From an uncultured Bacteroidota bacterium (lineage in GTDB: Bacteria > Bacteroidota > Bacteroidia > Bacteroidales > UBA12481): a DNA stretch of 16,977 nucleotides. Below, in pieces: positions 6,022 through 13,168 of the stretch. Positions within the stretch are counted from its first letter, which is position 1. Each line of letters opens with the position of its first letter. The notes under the pieces were generated by a model that did not search any database, had not been told where the DNA came from, and saw only the letters and a list, made by a program, of their open reading frames with translations. The translations under genes were made by a program, and so were the position numbers. The DNA lies in the NCBI GenBank assembly GCA_903832165.1, contig CAILAQ010000396.1, positions 1 to 16,977 on the forward strand, read 5' to 3'.

Positions 6022-7944
6022 ATGAAAAACCAAATACCTATGTTACGCAAACTAACCCTCCTCACCCTTCTGCTGTTGAGCTTTCAGCTTTTATCAGCAC
6101 AAAAACTCACCATATTGCATACCAATGACATGCACTCAAGGCTTCTGGGTTTTGGACCGGAAACAGATTACTCGCCTCTGAGTTTGAACGACGACCAGAC
6201 TGTCGGTGGCTTTTCCCGCATTGCCACCATAATTTCAGAATACCGGAACAAACAACCTGAATCTCTGCTTGTTCTGGATGCCGGAGACTTTTTGATGGGA
6301 ACCATTTTCCATGCAGGCGAGGCTAAAACAGGATTCCAGCTCCGACTGATGAAGCAAATGGGTTACGACATGGTATCACTCGGTAATCACGAATTCGATT
6401 TCGGGCCGGAAGAGCTCGCAAGAATTATATCCAAATCAGCTGAAAAGCCAATCCCCGGACTCCTTTTATCCAACATTGCTTTTGATGCCACAAACAAAAA
6501 AGATGACAGCCTGGAGGCACTTTATACCTCAGGTTTAATCAAGCCTTATCGCGTAATTATGCGCAACGGGCTGAAAATAGGATTCTTTTCCCTCATGGGA
6601 ATCGAAGCATCCGGCGTATCACCAAATGCTAAACCAGCAACGTTTACAGAACAAATCCAGGCTGCAAAAAACTTTACCCGCATCCTGAAAGAAGAGGAAA
6701 AAGTTGACCTTGTCATTTGTCTGTCACACAGCGGTTTGGTTTTGGATCCTGAAAAAGGGTGGATAGGGGAAGACTTTGCCCTGGCCGGGCAGGTGACCGG
6801 AATTGATGTGATTATCTCGGGACATTCCCACTCAACCCTGACAAAACCCCTCATAGTTAACAACATTCCAATCGTTCAGGCCGGATCAGAAGGCAGATAT
6901 GTCGGTAAACTGGTGATCGAAAAAACTGCGGCGGGTGTAAAAGTAATTTCAGGTGAGCTGATACCGGTGGATGATCATATTCCGGGCGATCCGAAAATAG
7001 AGAAACTGATACGTGATCAAGAGGATCTGATTGGCACTGATCTATTTTCGGGCTATGACTTTAACGTGAAAAAACCTTTGCTGGAAACAGCTTATGATGT
7101 CAGGTTCAATCAGCAGACGAATCTCGAAACCTCAACACTCGGGCCATTTCTGGCCGATGCATTATATTATTATGCGCGGAAGATCGACCGCAACCCCACC
7201 GATGTGGTGATGATCAGCGCGGGTTTGGTCCGCGATGAAATCATGAAAGGAAAAGAAGGGAAACAACTGCCATCTGATCTTTTCCAGATCTTCCCGCTCG
7301 GCATCAGCGATGTGGATGGATCTATGGGTTACTCAATGTGCAAGTGTTTTGTTACCGGCCGTGAACTGAAGAATATTCTTGAAGCGATGCTCATCGCCAA
7401 AAGCACCTCCTCCGACTATTTCCCCTACTGGTCGGGTGTTCGTTATAAGATCAATACACTGCGCATGCCGCTTGACCGCGTTTACGAGATCGAACTTGGA
7501 AATGATAAGGATGGATTCAAGAAAATCGATCTGAATAAGGATCCCTCGAAATTATATGGTTTAGTGACCAACAATTATGTGATGAAATTCTTCGGAGTGA
7601 TTAAGTCCAGCACCATGGGACTTCTGAAGGTAGTTCCCAAACTGGCAGATGGAACACCGGTCACCGATTTTAACCTCACACGCATTGATCGCGATCCGAA
7701 TACCCCTGGCGTTCAGGAAGCCAAGGAATGGGCCGGATTACTGACGTATGCTTCGCAATTGCCCGATCTTAACGGCAACGGAATACCGGATATGCCCGAG
7801 AAATACAAGAAAGTCGTGATGTCATCAGAATCAGGCGCTAAAATTAACCCGATACTTTGGTTCAAGGGAACAAACGGGATTAACGTAGCCCCGGCGGTCC
7901 TGATAGCAGCTATACTGGCAGGCGCCGTGCTGATTATTTTCTAA
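6022..7944 (+). CDS. Secreted 5'-nucleotidase/UshA-like metallophosphoesterase with C-terminal membrane tail
   Basis: A 640-residue protein. A signal peptide (about 1-26, ending LLSAQ) is followed by a calcineurin-like dimetal domain: D36-x-H38 (HTNDMHSR), D89 (DAGDF), GNHE at 121-124, H236 (LSHSG) and GHSH at 267-270. Then comes a 5'-nucleotidase C-terminal substrate-binding domain (about 370-560, with MISAGLVRDE and FQIFPLGISD). Relatives hydrolyse nucleotides or UDP-sugars in the periplasm or at the surface. Two tail features are unusual. DLNGNGIPD at 582-590 resembles a DxNxNGxxD calcium loop. Residues 621-640 are an uninterrupted hydrophobic stretch ending at the stop with no basic residues after it. 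The ATG at 6022 is chosen over the in-frame one at 5965: it lies 1 bp after the upstream stop and directly precedes the signal peptide. Confidence 0.93.
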   Translation: MKNQIPMLRKLTLLTLLLLSFQLLSAQKLTILHTNDMHSRLLGFGPETDYSPLSLNDDQTVGGFSRIATIISEYRNKQPESLLVLDAGDFLMGTIFHAGEAKTGFQLRLMKQMGYDMVSLGNHEFDFGPEELARIISKSAEKPIPGLLLSNIAFDATNKKDDSLEALYTSGLIKPYRVIMRNGLKIGFFSLMGIEASGVSPNAKPATFTEQIQAAKNFTRILKEEEKVDLVICLSHSGLVLDPEKGWIGEDFALAGQVTGIDVIISGHSHSTLTKPLIVNNIPIVQAGSEGRYVGKLVIEKTAAGVKVISGELIPVDDHIPGDPKIEKLIRDQEDLIGTDLFSGYDFNVKKPLLETAYDVRFNQQTNLETSTLGPFLADALYYYARKIDRNPTDVVMISAGLVRDEIMKGKEGKQLPSDLFQIFPLGISDVDGSMGYSMCKCFVTGRELKNILEAMLIAKSTSSDYFPYWSGVRYKINTLRMPLDRVYEIELGNDKDGFKKIDLNKDPSKLYGLVTNNYVMKFFGVIKSSTMGLLKVVPKLADGTPVTDFNLTRIDRDPNTPGVQEAKEWAGLLTYASQLPDLNGNGIPDMPEKYKKVVMSSESGAKINPILWFKGTNGINVAPAVLIAAILAGAVLIIF

Positions 7945-7947
7945 AAA

Positions 7948-8733
7948 CTATTTCATCAGCATCCACACATCCTGAACACCTTCCCCACCGGGAATATGCT
8001 CCAGAACGGTCATGCCGAGCGTCCATATCCTGACCCATTTTTCGGGATGGAAGGCTGTAAATGTCCGATGACCTTCGGTAACCTGACCGCGTAAAACAAG
8101 CTCTTCCGTGTCGAAAACCAACTTTTCGGCAGGATTCAGCTTTTCGCGGAATGATTGGCCATGAAGGGTAATGAAAAGGATCCCTCCCGGTTTCAGAACG
8201 CGGATCAGCTCATTCAGCCACGCCTCATGGGCCTCCTTCGAGAGATGTGTAAATATAGAAATTCCGTAAACCAGGTCGAAGAGCTCCTTTTCATAGATAA
8301 GCCCCGGCATCAGATCGTTTGTGTGAAAATAAATGTCGGTGAAATTAGCTGCACACCAGGAGATCGACTCGCGATTATAATCGGTGCCGTAAAAAGTTCC
8401 CTTTCCTACCAGTGCAGGAAGATGCCGAACCACTCTGGCCGGTCCGCAACCCCAGTCGAGCACGCTTGCCCCGTGAAGGTTTTTATGCTTTTGAACAAGG
8501 CTGATCAGCCATTCGGCCGTTTTTTTCCCATTGATATAATAGCGCTCATAGTCGAGCTGAAAACTTTCATACATCAGATAATCGGGTGGAAAAACCACAC
8601 TGGGATGCTGCTTGCGAAAATCCCGGTTATGCTTCCTGTTTTTCCAGCGGAGCCACAAATAGCGAAAATAGTCCGATACCTGCATCAGTCCGACAATACG
8701 AAGAAACCTTGTAATGGATTGTTTTGAAATCAT
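7948..8733 (-). CDS. Class I SAM-dependent methyltransferase
   Basis: A 261-residue protein. The SAM-binding motif I is VLDWGCGPARV at 91-101, the acidic residue at the end of strand 2 is D118 (GTDYN), motif II/III is FDLVYGISIFTHL at 152-164, and LKPGGILFITL at 180-190 closes the Rossmann core. The domain type is Methyltransf_11/25-like. The first 60 residues are basic and aromatic (YFRYLWLRWKNRKHNRDFRK) and may touch a membrane or acidic substrate (inference). The substrate is unknown. The start is the ATG at 8733, preceded by a GGAGG with 8-nt spacing; an in-frame GTG at 8742 is less likely. It overlaps or abuts the upstream HEAT-like gene (stop at 8735) and is probably translationally coupled to it. 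It converges on the nucleotidase gene with only 3 bp between stops. Confidence 0.9.
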   Translation of the reverse strand: MISKQSITRFLRIVGLMQVSDYFRYLWLRWKNRKHNRDFRKQHPSVVFPPDYLMYESFQLDYERYYINGKKTAEWLISLVQKHKNLHGASVLDWGCGPARVVRHLPALVGKGTFYGTDYNRESISWCAANFTDIYFHTNDLMPGLIYEKELFDLVYGISIFTHLSKEAHEAWLNELIRVLKPGGILFITLHGQSFREKLNPAEKLVFDTEELVLRGQVTEGHRTFTAFHPEKWVRIWTLGMTVLEHIPGGEGVQDVWMLMK

Positions 8734-8734
8734 T

Positions 8735-9289
8735 TTATACACCTCCCCTGTTCATTCTGTTTCCCTTTCGCAATTCTTTAAGCACTTTCCTCCCGCCATG
8801 CTGCAAGGCCGCAGAATCCCAGAAAGGTATTGCTTCTTCAAGCACAGCAATCATCTCGACTTTAAGATCCGGCAAAACTGCCGAAATATTTTCAAGTATG
8901 ACCATTGCATATGCTTTTATTGAAACTGCCTGGGCATCATCCACCAGCCATTTGAATAAAACATCAACCAATTTCCCCATGGCCTCGTCATCTTCCACCC
9001 AGGAATGACGGATCAAAATATGCATAAAAACACGTTTCACCGACATATCCCTTAGATCCGGGAGATTTATTACCATCTCCACCAGATAAGGCCTGATCAA
9101 TTCAGGATTTCGTTCGCAAGCCAGGTCAGCCACTCGTGCAGCCCTCATGCTCAATGGTGATTTCTGCTGATATGCCAAATCCAGCACCTCCCTGAAAAGA
9201 GTCTCATCATTACCAATCACTGAGGCCGTATAGTCGGCAAGCGATCTGCTGCTATCACATAGGATCGATGAGAAATCGAGCTTTGACAT
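8735..9289 (-). CDS. HEAT/armadillo-like helical-repeat protein, function unknown
   Basis: A 184-residue protein, nearly all alpha-helical, with repeated helix pairs: ETLFREVLDLAYQQ, SMRAARVADLACERNPELIRPYLVEMV (47-73), DMSVKRVFMHILIRH (81-95), EAMGKLVDVLFKWLVD and AVSIKAYAMVILENISAVLPDL (121-142). The alternation of short amphipathic helices with prolines and acidic turns fits HEAT-like repeats, often used as protein-binding scaffolds. No signal peptide, membrane segment or catalytic motif is visible, so it is likely cytoplasmic. The start is the ATG at 9289 (MSKLDFSS); the reading frame continues upstream to an ATG at 9355, but that extension is translated from the heptamer repeat tract and is rejected. 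It lies directly upstream of, and overlaps, the methyltransferase gene, which suggests a shared transcript. Confidence 0.8.
   Translation of the reverse strand: MSKLDFSSILCDSSRSLADYTASVIGNDETLFREVLDLAYQQKSPLSMRAARVADLACERNPELIRPYLVEMVINLPDLRDMSVKRVFMHILIRHSWVEDDEAMGKLVDVLFKWLVDDAQAVSIKAYAMVILENISAVLPDLKVEMIAVLEEAIPFWDSAALQHGGRKVLKELRKGNRMNRGGV
8742..8746 (-). promoter_or_regulatory. Shine-Dalgarno GGAGG of the methyltransferase gene
   Basis: On the minus strand GGGGAGGT is followed by 8 nt and the ATG at 8733. It lies within the last codons of the upstream gene, fixes the methyltransferase start and suggests translational coupling. Such a good SD is not common among the genes of this window. 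Confidence 0.7.
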
Positions 9290-9309
9290 TGTTGTAAAAT
9301 TAGAAAAAA

Positions 9310-9340
9310 GGCAGAGGGCAGAGGACAGAGGGCAGAAATT
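9310..9340. repeat. Heptamer repeat tract, arm 1 of an inverted pair
   Basis: Four 7-bp units: GGCAGAG (9310-9316), GGCAGAG (9317-9323), GACAGAG (9324-9330) and GGCAGAA (9331-9337), followed by ATT. The reverse complement matches 9447-9477 in 28 of 31 positions. It lies 20 bp upstream of the start of the HEAT-like gene, where its leader would be. Confidence 0.85.
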
Positions 9341-9446
9341 AGTATCACTCTTCAAGAAATAGGATCAAGTATTGGTACCAAAATGACAACTCCTTAGAAA
9401 ACCGGAAATAGAGGAACATTTAACTTTTTTCTTAAATCTTGTGACA
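9341..9446. other. Non-coding spacer between the two heptamer tracts
   Basis: The gap from 9290 to 9588 holds no convincing gene. It consists of the two inverted heptamer tracts, this AT-rich spacer of about 106 bp, and the tRNA promoter. No TAnnTTTG element on the minus strand (CAAAnnTA on plus) was found for the HEAT-like gene. Confidence 0.6.
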
Positions 9447-9491
9447 AATTTCTGCCCTCTGCCCTCTGCCTTTTGCCCTCTGCCAAATGCC
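9447..9491. repeat. Heptamer repeat tract, arm 2 of an inverted pair
   Basis: Six units of seven bases ending in GCC: TTCTGCC (9450-9456), CTCTGCC (9457-9463), CTCTGCC (9464-9470), TTTTGCC (9471-9477), CTCTGCC (9478-9484) and AAATGCC (9485-9491). The part 9447-9477 can pair with 9310-9340 to form a stem of about 31 bp with a loop of about 106 nt. Open reading frames across it (CPLPSAFCPLP...) are repeat artefacts. Confidence 0.85.
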
Positions 9492-9528
9492 CAAGGCCTA
9501 ATCTTTATAAAAATAATTCTGTTCCCTG

Positions 9529-9558
9529 TTGTGCGGAAAATAATTTTGTTTAATTTTG
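9529..9558 (+). promoter_or_regulatory. Bacteroidota-type promoter of tRNA-Glu-rpsT
   Basis: TTG at 9529-9531 and TAATTTTG at 9551-9558 are separated by 19 bp, matching the -33 TTG and -7 TAnnTTTG consensus of the primary sigma factor of this phylum. The tRNA begins 31 bp downstream. A second TAATTTTG at 9541-9548 overlaps the spacer but has no TTG at the right distance. Confidence 0.75.
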
Positions 9559-9588
9559 CAGACCCAAGTTTTTACCTGGGAGTTTATT

Positions 9589-9660
9589 GGCCCGTTCGTC
9601 TAGGGGTTAGGACGTCAGATTTTCATTCTGGTAGCAGGGGTTCGATTCCCCTACGGGCTA
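9589..9660 (+). tRNA. tRNA-Glu (anticodon TTC)
   Basis: A 72-nt cloverleaf. The acceptor arm GGCCCGT (9589-9595) pairs with ACGGGCT (9653-9659), with a G-U at the first pair, and the discriminator is A9660. The anticodon stem TCAGA/TCTGG (9615-9619, 9627-9631) encloses the loop TTTTCAT with anticodon TTC at 9622-9624. The T-arm is AGGGG-TTCGATT-CCCCT. CCA is not encoded (CGA follows). It lies 25 bp before rpsT and probably shares its transcript. Confidence 0.96.
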
Positions 9661-9685
9661 CGACAAATTTAAGATCAAAAAAAAA

Positions 9686-9940
9686 ATGGCACATCACAAG
9701 TCGGCCTTAAAGCGCATCCGTCAAACGGAAACCAGAAACGAGCATAACAAGTACTTCGCAAAGACTACCCGTAACGCTATTAAGAGCCTGAGAAGCCTCA
9801 CGGAAAAGACTGCTGCTGTTGAAATGCTGCCGAAAGTTTCTTCCATGCTGGACAAACTGGCCAAAAAGAATATCATACATGACAATAAGGCCTCGAACCT
9901 TAAATCGGGTCTTGCCAAACATGTGAACAGTTTATCATAA
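9686..9940 (+). CDS. rpsT: 30S ribosomal protein S20
   Basis: An 84-residue basic protein beginning MAHHKSALKRIRQTETRNEHNK, the usual opening of S20, with the typical N..Y...TRNAIKSL helix and the C-terminal NKASNLKSGLAKHV region. It binds 16S rRNA in the 30S body. The length is usual for the family. An A9 run directly precedes the ATG instead of a Shine-Dalgarno. It follows tRNA-Glu by 25 bp and is followed by two hairpins, so the two genes probably form one short transcription unit. Confidence 0.96.
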   Translation: MAHHKSALKRIRQTETRNEHNKYFAKTTRNAIKSLRSLTEKTAAVEMLPKVSSMLDKLAKKNIIHDNKASNLKSGLAKHVNSLS

Positions 9941-9960
9941 CTGAACCCCCAACTGATTAT

Positions 9961-9996
9961 AGCTGACAGCTTTTCATTAAGCTGTCAGCTATTTTT
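9961..9996 (+). terminator. Intrinsic terminator after rpsT
   Basis: Stem AGCTGACAGCTT (9961-9972) pairs perfectly with AAGCTGTCAGCT (9979-9990) around a 6-nt loop, followed by ATTTTT. This 12-bp stem with a U-run ends the tRNA-Glu-rpsT unit. Confidence 0.85.
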
Positions 9997-9998
9997 AT

Positions 9999-10029
9999 AT
10001 CTGACAGCTTTTCCTTTAAGCTGTCAGAT
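9999..10029. repeat. Second, near-identical hairpin after rpsT
   Basis: ATCTGACAGCTT (9999-10010) pairs perfectly with AAGCTGTCAGAT (10018-10029) around a 7-nt loop. It shares its stem core with the preceding terminator, but is followed by TTAAAAAAA, not a U-run, so it is a poor terminator by itself. It looks like a duplicate of the first hairpin. Confidence 0.75.
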
Positions 10030-10060
10030 TTAAAAAAACGCAGGCAGCTTAATTATTTTA

Positions 10061-10094
10061 TTTTCCTCCTTTCTTCCTTTTCTCCTCCTTTCCT
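10061..10094 (+). other. 34-nt homopyrimidine tract upstream of radC with anti-SD-like motifs
   Basis: All bases from 10061 to 10094 are C or T. CCTCCTTTCT at 10065-10074 equals the 3' tail of 16S rRNA as known for this phylum, and CCTCCTTTCC occurs at 10084-10093. It lies 32 bp before the radC ATG. No promoter of the TAnnTTTG type was found for radC. Confidence 0.55.
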
Positions 10095-10125
10095 GCATCT
10101 ATATCCTTAACTAACAATTAAGGAA

Positions 10126-10821
10126 ATGGAATACCCCGCTTTTCGAATCTGTGATCTGGCCGTTGAGGACCGGCCACGTGAAAAATTCCTGCGCCAGGGA
10201 ATGAGCAGCCTCAGCAATACAGAACTGATCGCCATACTCATTGGCACCGGAACAAGAAACCAGTCGGCTATTGATCTGGCCCGGCTGATTCTGCAGCAGG
10301 CAGGCAATGACCTTCACCAGCTCGGAAAAGTTTCATTGGCCGAATTGGAAAAAATCAATGGCATCGGCCCTACCAAAGCCATCAGAATTCAGGCTTGCTT
10401 CGAGCTGGCCCGTCGAAAAAAAGCAACCACCCCGGCCATCCGTCCAAAAATAAAATGCAGCCAGGATGCCTGGAAACTTCTCGACGGGGTACTCACCGAT
10501 CTGCAGCATGAAGAGTTCTGGATACTCCTTCTGAACCGCTCTAACCAGATCATCGATCAGGTGAGAATAAGCTCGGGAGGCATTTCCGGCACCGTTACCG
10601 ATGTGAGACTTATTCTCAATGCCGCCGTTGAAAAGCTTGCCTCAGGAATCATCCTGGCACACAATCATCCCTCCGGAAACCTCTCTCCATCGGAAGCAGA
10701 TCTTAAGATCACCAAAAAAATCAAGGAGGCTGCCCAGCTTCTCGACCTCTCACTTCTCGATCATCTGATCTTATCCGATCAGGGGTACCTGAGCATGGCT
10801 GATGACAACCTGATCCCCTGA
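10126..10821 (+). CDS. radC: RadC family JAB-domain protein
   Basis: A 231-residue protein of the usual RadC length. The N-terminal part contains SLSNTELIAILIGTGTRNQSA (28-48) and a helix-hairpin-helix motif ELEKINGIGPTKAIRI (73-88). The C-terminal JAB/MPN domain carries the metal site H179-N-H181-PSGN and D192 of the JAMM motif, plus the family signature around E130. RadC was named for DNA repair, but its role is uncertain and its biochemical activity is not established. Upstream is the homopyrimidine tract; downstream, 54 bp away, is the deacetylase-like gene on the same strand. Confidence 0.95.
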   Translation: MEYPAFRICDLAVEDRPREKFLRQGMSSLSNTELIAILIGTGTRNQSAIDLARLILQQAGNDLHQLGKVSLAELEKINGIGPTKAIRIQACFELARRKKATTPAIRPKIKCSQDAWKLLDGVLTDLQHEEFWILLLNRSNQIIDQVRISSGGISGTVTDVRLILNAAVEKLASGIILAHNHPSGNLSPSEADLKITKKIKEAAQLLDLSLLDHLILSDQGYLSMADDNLIP

Positions 10822-10847
10822 CCAACCACCTCAGGCCGACTTTTTTT
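10817..10847 (+). terminator. Weak terminator-like hairpin after radC
   Basis: CCTGA (10817-10821, overlapping the radC stop) can pair with TCAGG (10831-10835) across a 9-nt loop, followed by CCGAC and T7 (10841-10847). The stem is short and the T-run is offset by five bases, so it may not be functional. Confidence 0.3.
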
Positions 10848-10875
10848 AGTATCTTCACGGATATTTTGAATTCGT

Positions 10876-12189
10876 ATGATCCTGATTTATTGCCCTGAAG
10901 AAAATCCTAGAGTGACCTGGACCCTTGATCTGGTTTTTAAACAGCAACTTGGGATCGATTATCGACTGACTACTTTCCCCGATGAGGTGATCCAGTCCGA
11001 CGGGCCGCGCCTTAATTATTCATTCAGGGAAATTCCCGGAATTCCATTCATTGAGGCCTCAGGAATACTTTTCGAACGGGATATCCGAGATCAGTCAGCG
11101 AAACTAATACCCGGCCGTCAATGGGAAAATCTGCCGACCATATTTCCCTATGCAAAATCTGAGAACACCCTCCTTTTCGATATCTTTTCGGCCATTTTTT
11201 ATTTTGTTTCCCGTTATGAGGAGTATCTTCCGTTTGAACCCGACGAGCATCAGCGGTTCCGGTCTACGGAAAGTCTGGCTTTTCATTTGGGAATCATTGA
11301 AAAGCCAATTGTCAATCTTTGGATTATCGGGTTTAAAAAACTGCTGAAAACCTGGTTTGGCAATTCTTTGACTTTTGAAGAGCCTGAATATCAGTTTATT
11401 CCGACAATCGACATAGACAATGCATGGGCCTTTGCACATAAGGGATTATGGAGAACAATCGGCGGGCTTTGGAGGGACCGGAGAAATATGGAAGCCAGAA
11501 ATTTTCGCTTTCAGGTTCTTCGCGACAATCAGCCCGATCCTTATAATACCTATCAATTAATCAACAAGTTCCATTCAGAAGCACCTGTTCATCCGATCTG
11601 GTTCTTCCTGGTAGCTTCACATGGCCGGTTCGATAAAAATATTTCCTCGCATAATTTTCATTTTCAAGATCTTATACGCAGAATAGCTGTCGACAATCAG
11701 ATTGGCCTGCATCCTTCCTATGCCGCAAATTCATCACCTTCACTGATCAGTCTGGAAGCTGAGCGCCTTGGAAGCATTATCGGACATCCTGTTACCCGAA
11801 GCCGTCAGCACTATCTGCGCATCCATCTGCCAGATACCTATCGTGCCTTATCGCACCTGGGAATGAAGGAGGATTACTCCATGGGATTCGCCGACTGCAC
11901 CGGATTCAGGGCCGGCATCGCCCATCCCTTCAGATTCTTTGATCTGGAAGAGAACAAGATTACCGACCTCATGGTTCATCCTTTCCAGGTAATGGATACC
12001 AGCCTCCACCAGTACATGAAGCTGGATCCTGACCAGGCCATCGAAAAGATCAGAACAATTGTACATGAGGTGAAAAATGTGAACGGAACATTTATCAGCT
12101 TATGGCATAATGAATCCCTGAGCGAGTGGAAGGATTGGAGAGGTTGGAGCGAAGTATACCGCCAGCTTCTGGCTATTGCTAAACCTTAG
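10876..12189 (+). CDS. Polysaccharide deacetylase-like protein (DUF7033 type)
   Basis: A 437-residue protein without a signal peptide. The N-terminal half (about 1-165), with the conserved LFDIFSAIFYFVSRYEEYLPF at 100-120, is the extra domain found in a Bacteroidota family of long deacetylase-like proteins. The C-terminal half resembles a NodB/CE4 barrel: PTIDID at 176-181 gives the Asp pair, HPSYAAN at 279-285 and TRSRQHYLR at 307-315 follow, then MGFADCTGFRAGIAHPF at 336-352, and SLWHNESL at 408-415 supplies a late histidine. CE4 enzymes remove acetyl or related groups from amino sugars with a metal; whether this one is active is not known. The next gene starts 13 bp after the stop, suggesting that the two work together on an envelope glycan (inference). 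Confidence 0.85.
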   Translation: MILIYCPEENPRVTWTLDLVFKQQLGIDYRLTTFPDEVIQSDGPRLNYSFREIPGIPFIEASGILFERDIRDQSAKLIPGRQWENLPTIFPYAKSENTLLFDIFSAIFYFVSRYEEYLPFEPDEHQRFRSTESLAFHLGIIEKPIVNLWIIGFKKLLKTWFGNSLTFEEPEYQFIPTIDIDNAWAFAHKGLWRTIGGLWRDRRNMEARNFRFQVLRDNQPDPYNTYQLINKFHSEAPVHPIWFFLVASHGRFDKNISSHNFHFQDLIRRIAVDNQIGLHPSYAANSSPSLISLEAERLGSIIGHPVTRSRQHYLRIHLPDTYRALSHLGMKEDYSMGFADCTGFRAGIAHPFRFFDLEENKITDLMVHPFQVMDTSLHQYMKLDPDQAIEKIRTIVHEVKNVNGTFISLWHNESLSEWKDWRGWSEVYRQLLAIAKP

Positions 12190-12202
12190 CGATCGAAAAG
12201 TT

Positions 12203-13132
12203 ATGGAGATACAGCATCTCAGTCATCAGCAGATCGATAAGCATCGGTGGGATCAGGTAGTTCTTCATACCCCCGGAGGCACAATCTATGGACAGTCATG
12301 GTACCTCGATGCTGTTTGTCCGGATTGGGAAGCACTGATAACCAGCGACTATACCCGCGTAATGCCCCTGACTGCGCGACAGAAATACGGATTTTCTTAC
12401 CTGTATCAGCCTCTTCTCAGCCAGCAACTTGGCGTTTACAGCCTGAAACGGCTGAAGCCGGAAGAGGCCGATGAATTTCTGGGCGCTATCCCAGCCCGTT
12501 TTAAACTTATCGAGATAACACTCAATGAGCAAACTCAGCCAACAGAGCAGTTTATTGTGGAAAAGCACACCACATGCCGGCTGAACCTGAATTACCCGTA
12601 TACCCTCCTGCAGGAAAAATACTCTGAAAATACCCGCCGCAACCTGATTAAAGCTTCAAAAGAGGGCCTGCGTTTCCGCACCAACATCAATATCCAGGAA
12701 TTAACCGAACTTCTCGGCAAGGATAAAAGTGCAGGTGCAAAGGTACTTTTGGTCAGAAAAAACCAGGTTGCCCTGCATCGGCTGGCCACCTCAATGCTCA
12801 ACCGAAAAGCAGGAATGATATGCGGTGTAAAAAACAGGCATGGTGAGCTGCTGGCAGCTGCCCTCATGGGACAGGACAAGTCTTTCCATTATTATCTGGC
12901 ACCGGCAATGAATGAAGAAGCCAGAGAATCGCGAGCAATGTTTTACCTCATCGACAGGTACATACACCTGCATGCCGGTCTGCCGTTGACCCTTGATTTT
13001 GAAGGTTCCGATATAGAATCCGTGGCCCGTTTTTATCGTGGATACGGTGCTGTGCCGGGTACTTATACGTCACTAAGAATTAACCGTTTACCGTGGCCAT
13101 TAAAACAGTTGGCCAATAAGCGCGTAAAGTAA
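12203..13132 (+). CDS. FemAB/GNAT-like acyltransferase
   Basis: A 309-residue protein with two GNAT-like halves. The first contains GGTIYGQSWYLDAVCPDWEALI (25-46) and MPLTARQKYGFSYLYQPLLSQQLGVYS (54-80). The second contains SENTRRNLIKASKEGL, ALMGQDKSFHYYLAPAM, the RAMFYLIDRYI helix and LDFEGSDIESVARFYRGYGAVP, which is a typical end of FemAB-like or GNAT_6-type domains. Relatives add amino acids or acyl groups to peptidoglycan, lipids or other envelope acceptors; here the substrate is unknown. The ATG at 12203 is chosen over one at 12176 that overlaps the upstream gene by 14 bp. It follows the deacetylase-like gene closely, so the two are likely co-transcribed and may modify the same glycan. 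Confidence 0.82.
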   Translation: MEIQHLSHQQIDKHRWDQVVLHTPGGTIYGQSWYLDAVCPDWEALITSDYTRVMPLTARQKYGFSYLYQPLLSQQLGVYSLKRLKPEEADEFLGAIPARFKLIEITLNEQTQPTEQFIVEKHTTCRLNLNYPYTLLQEKYSENTRRNLIKASKEGLRFRTNINIQELTELLGKDKSAGAKVLLVRKNQVALHRLATSMLNRKAGMICGVKNRHGELLAAALMGQDKSFHYYLAPAMNEEARESRAMFYLIDRYIHLHAGLPLTLDFEGSDIESVARFYRGYGAVPGTYTSLRINRLPWPLKQLANKRVK

Positions 13133-13139
13133 CTTTTAG

Positions 13140-13147
13140 TAAATTTG
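13140..13147 (+). promoter_or_regulatory. Possible -7 element upstream of upp
   Basis: TAAATTTG matches the TAnnTTTG consensus and lies 21 bp before the upp ATG. No TTG occurs at the right spacing (the nearest, at 13109-13111, is 28 bp away), so it is a half-site only. Confidence 0.35.
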
Positions 13148-13168
13148 ATGTGACCAATACCAGAAATC

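Noticed and set aside
7945..7947. Terminator between the convergent nucleotidase and methyltransferase genes
   Set aside because: The gap is 3 bp and no hairpin with a U-run is visible around it.
8155..9008. Plus-strand open frames
   Set aside because: They are antisense to the methyltransferase and HEAT-like genes and show no family features.
9290..9355. N-terminal extension of the HEAT-like gene
   Set aside because: It is translated from the heptamer repeat (CPLSSALCLF), so it is probably non-coding.
9441..9710. Plus-strand frame of 89 codons
   Set aside because: It runs through the repeat tract, the promoter, the tRNA and into rpsT in the wrong frame.
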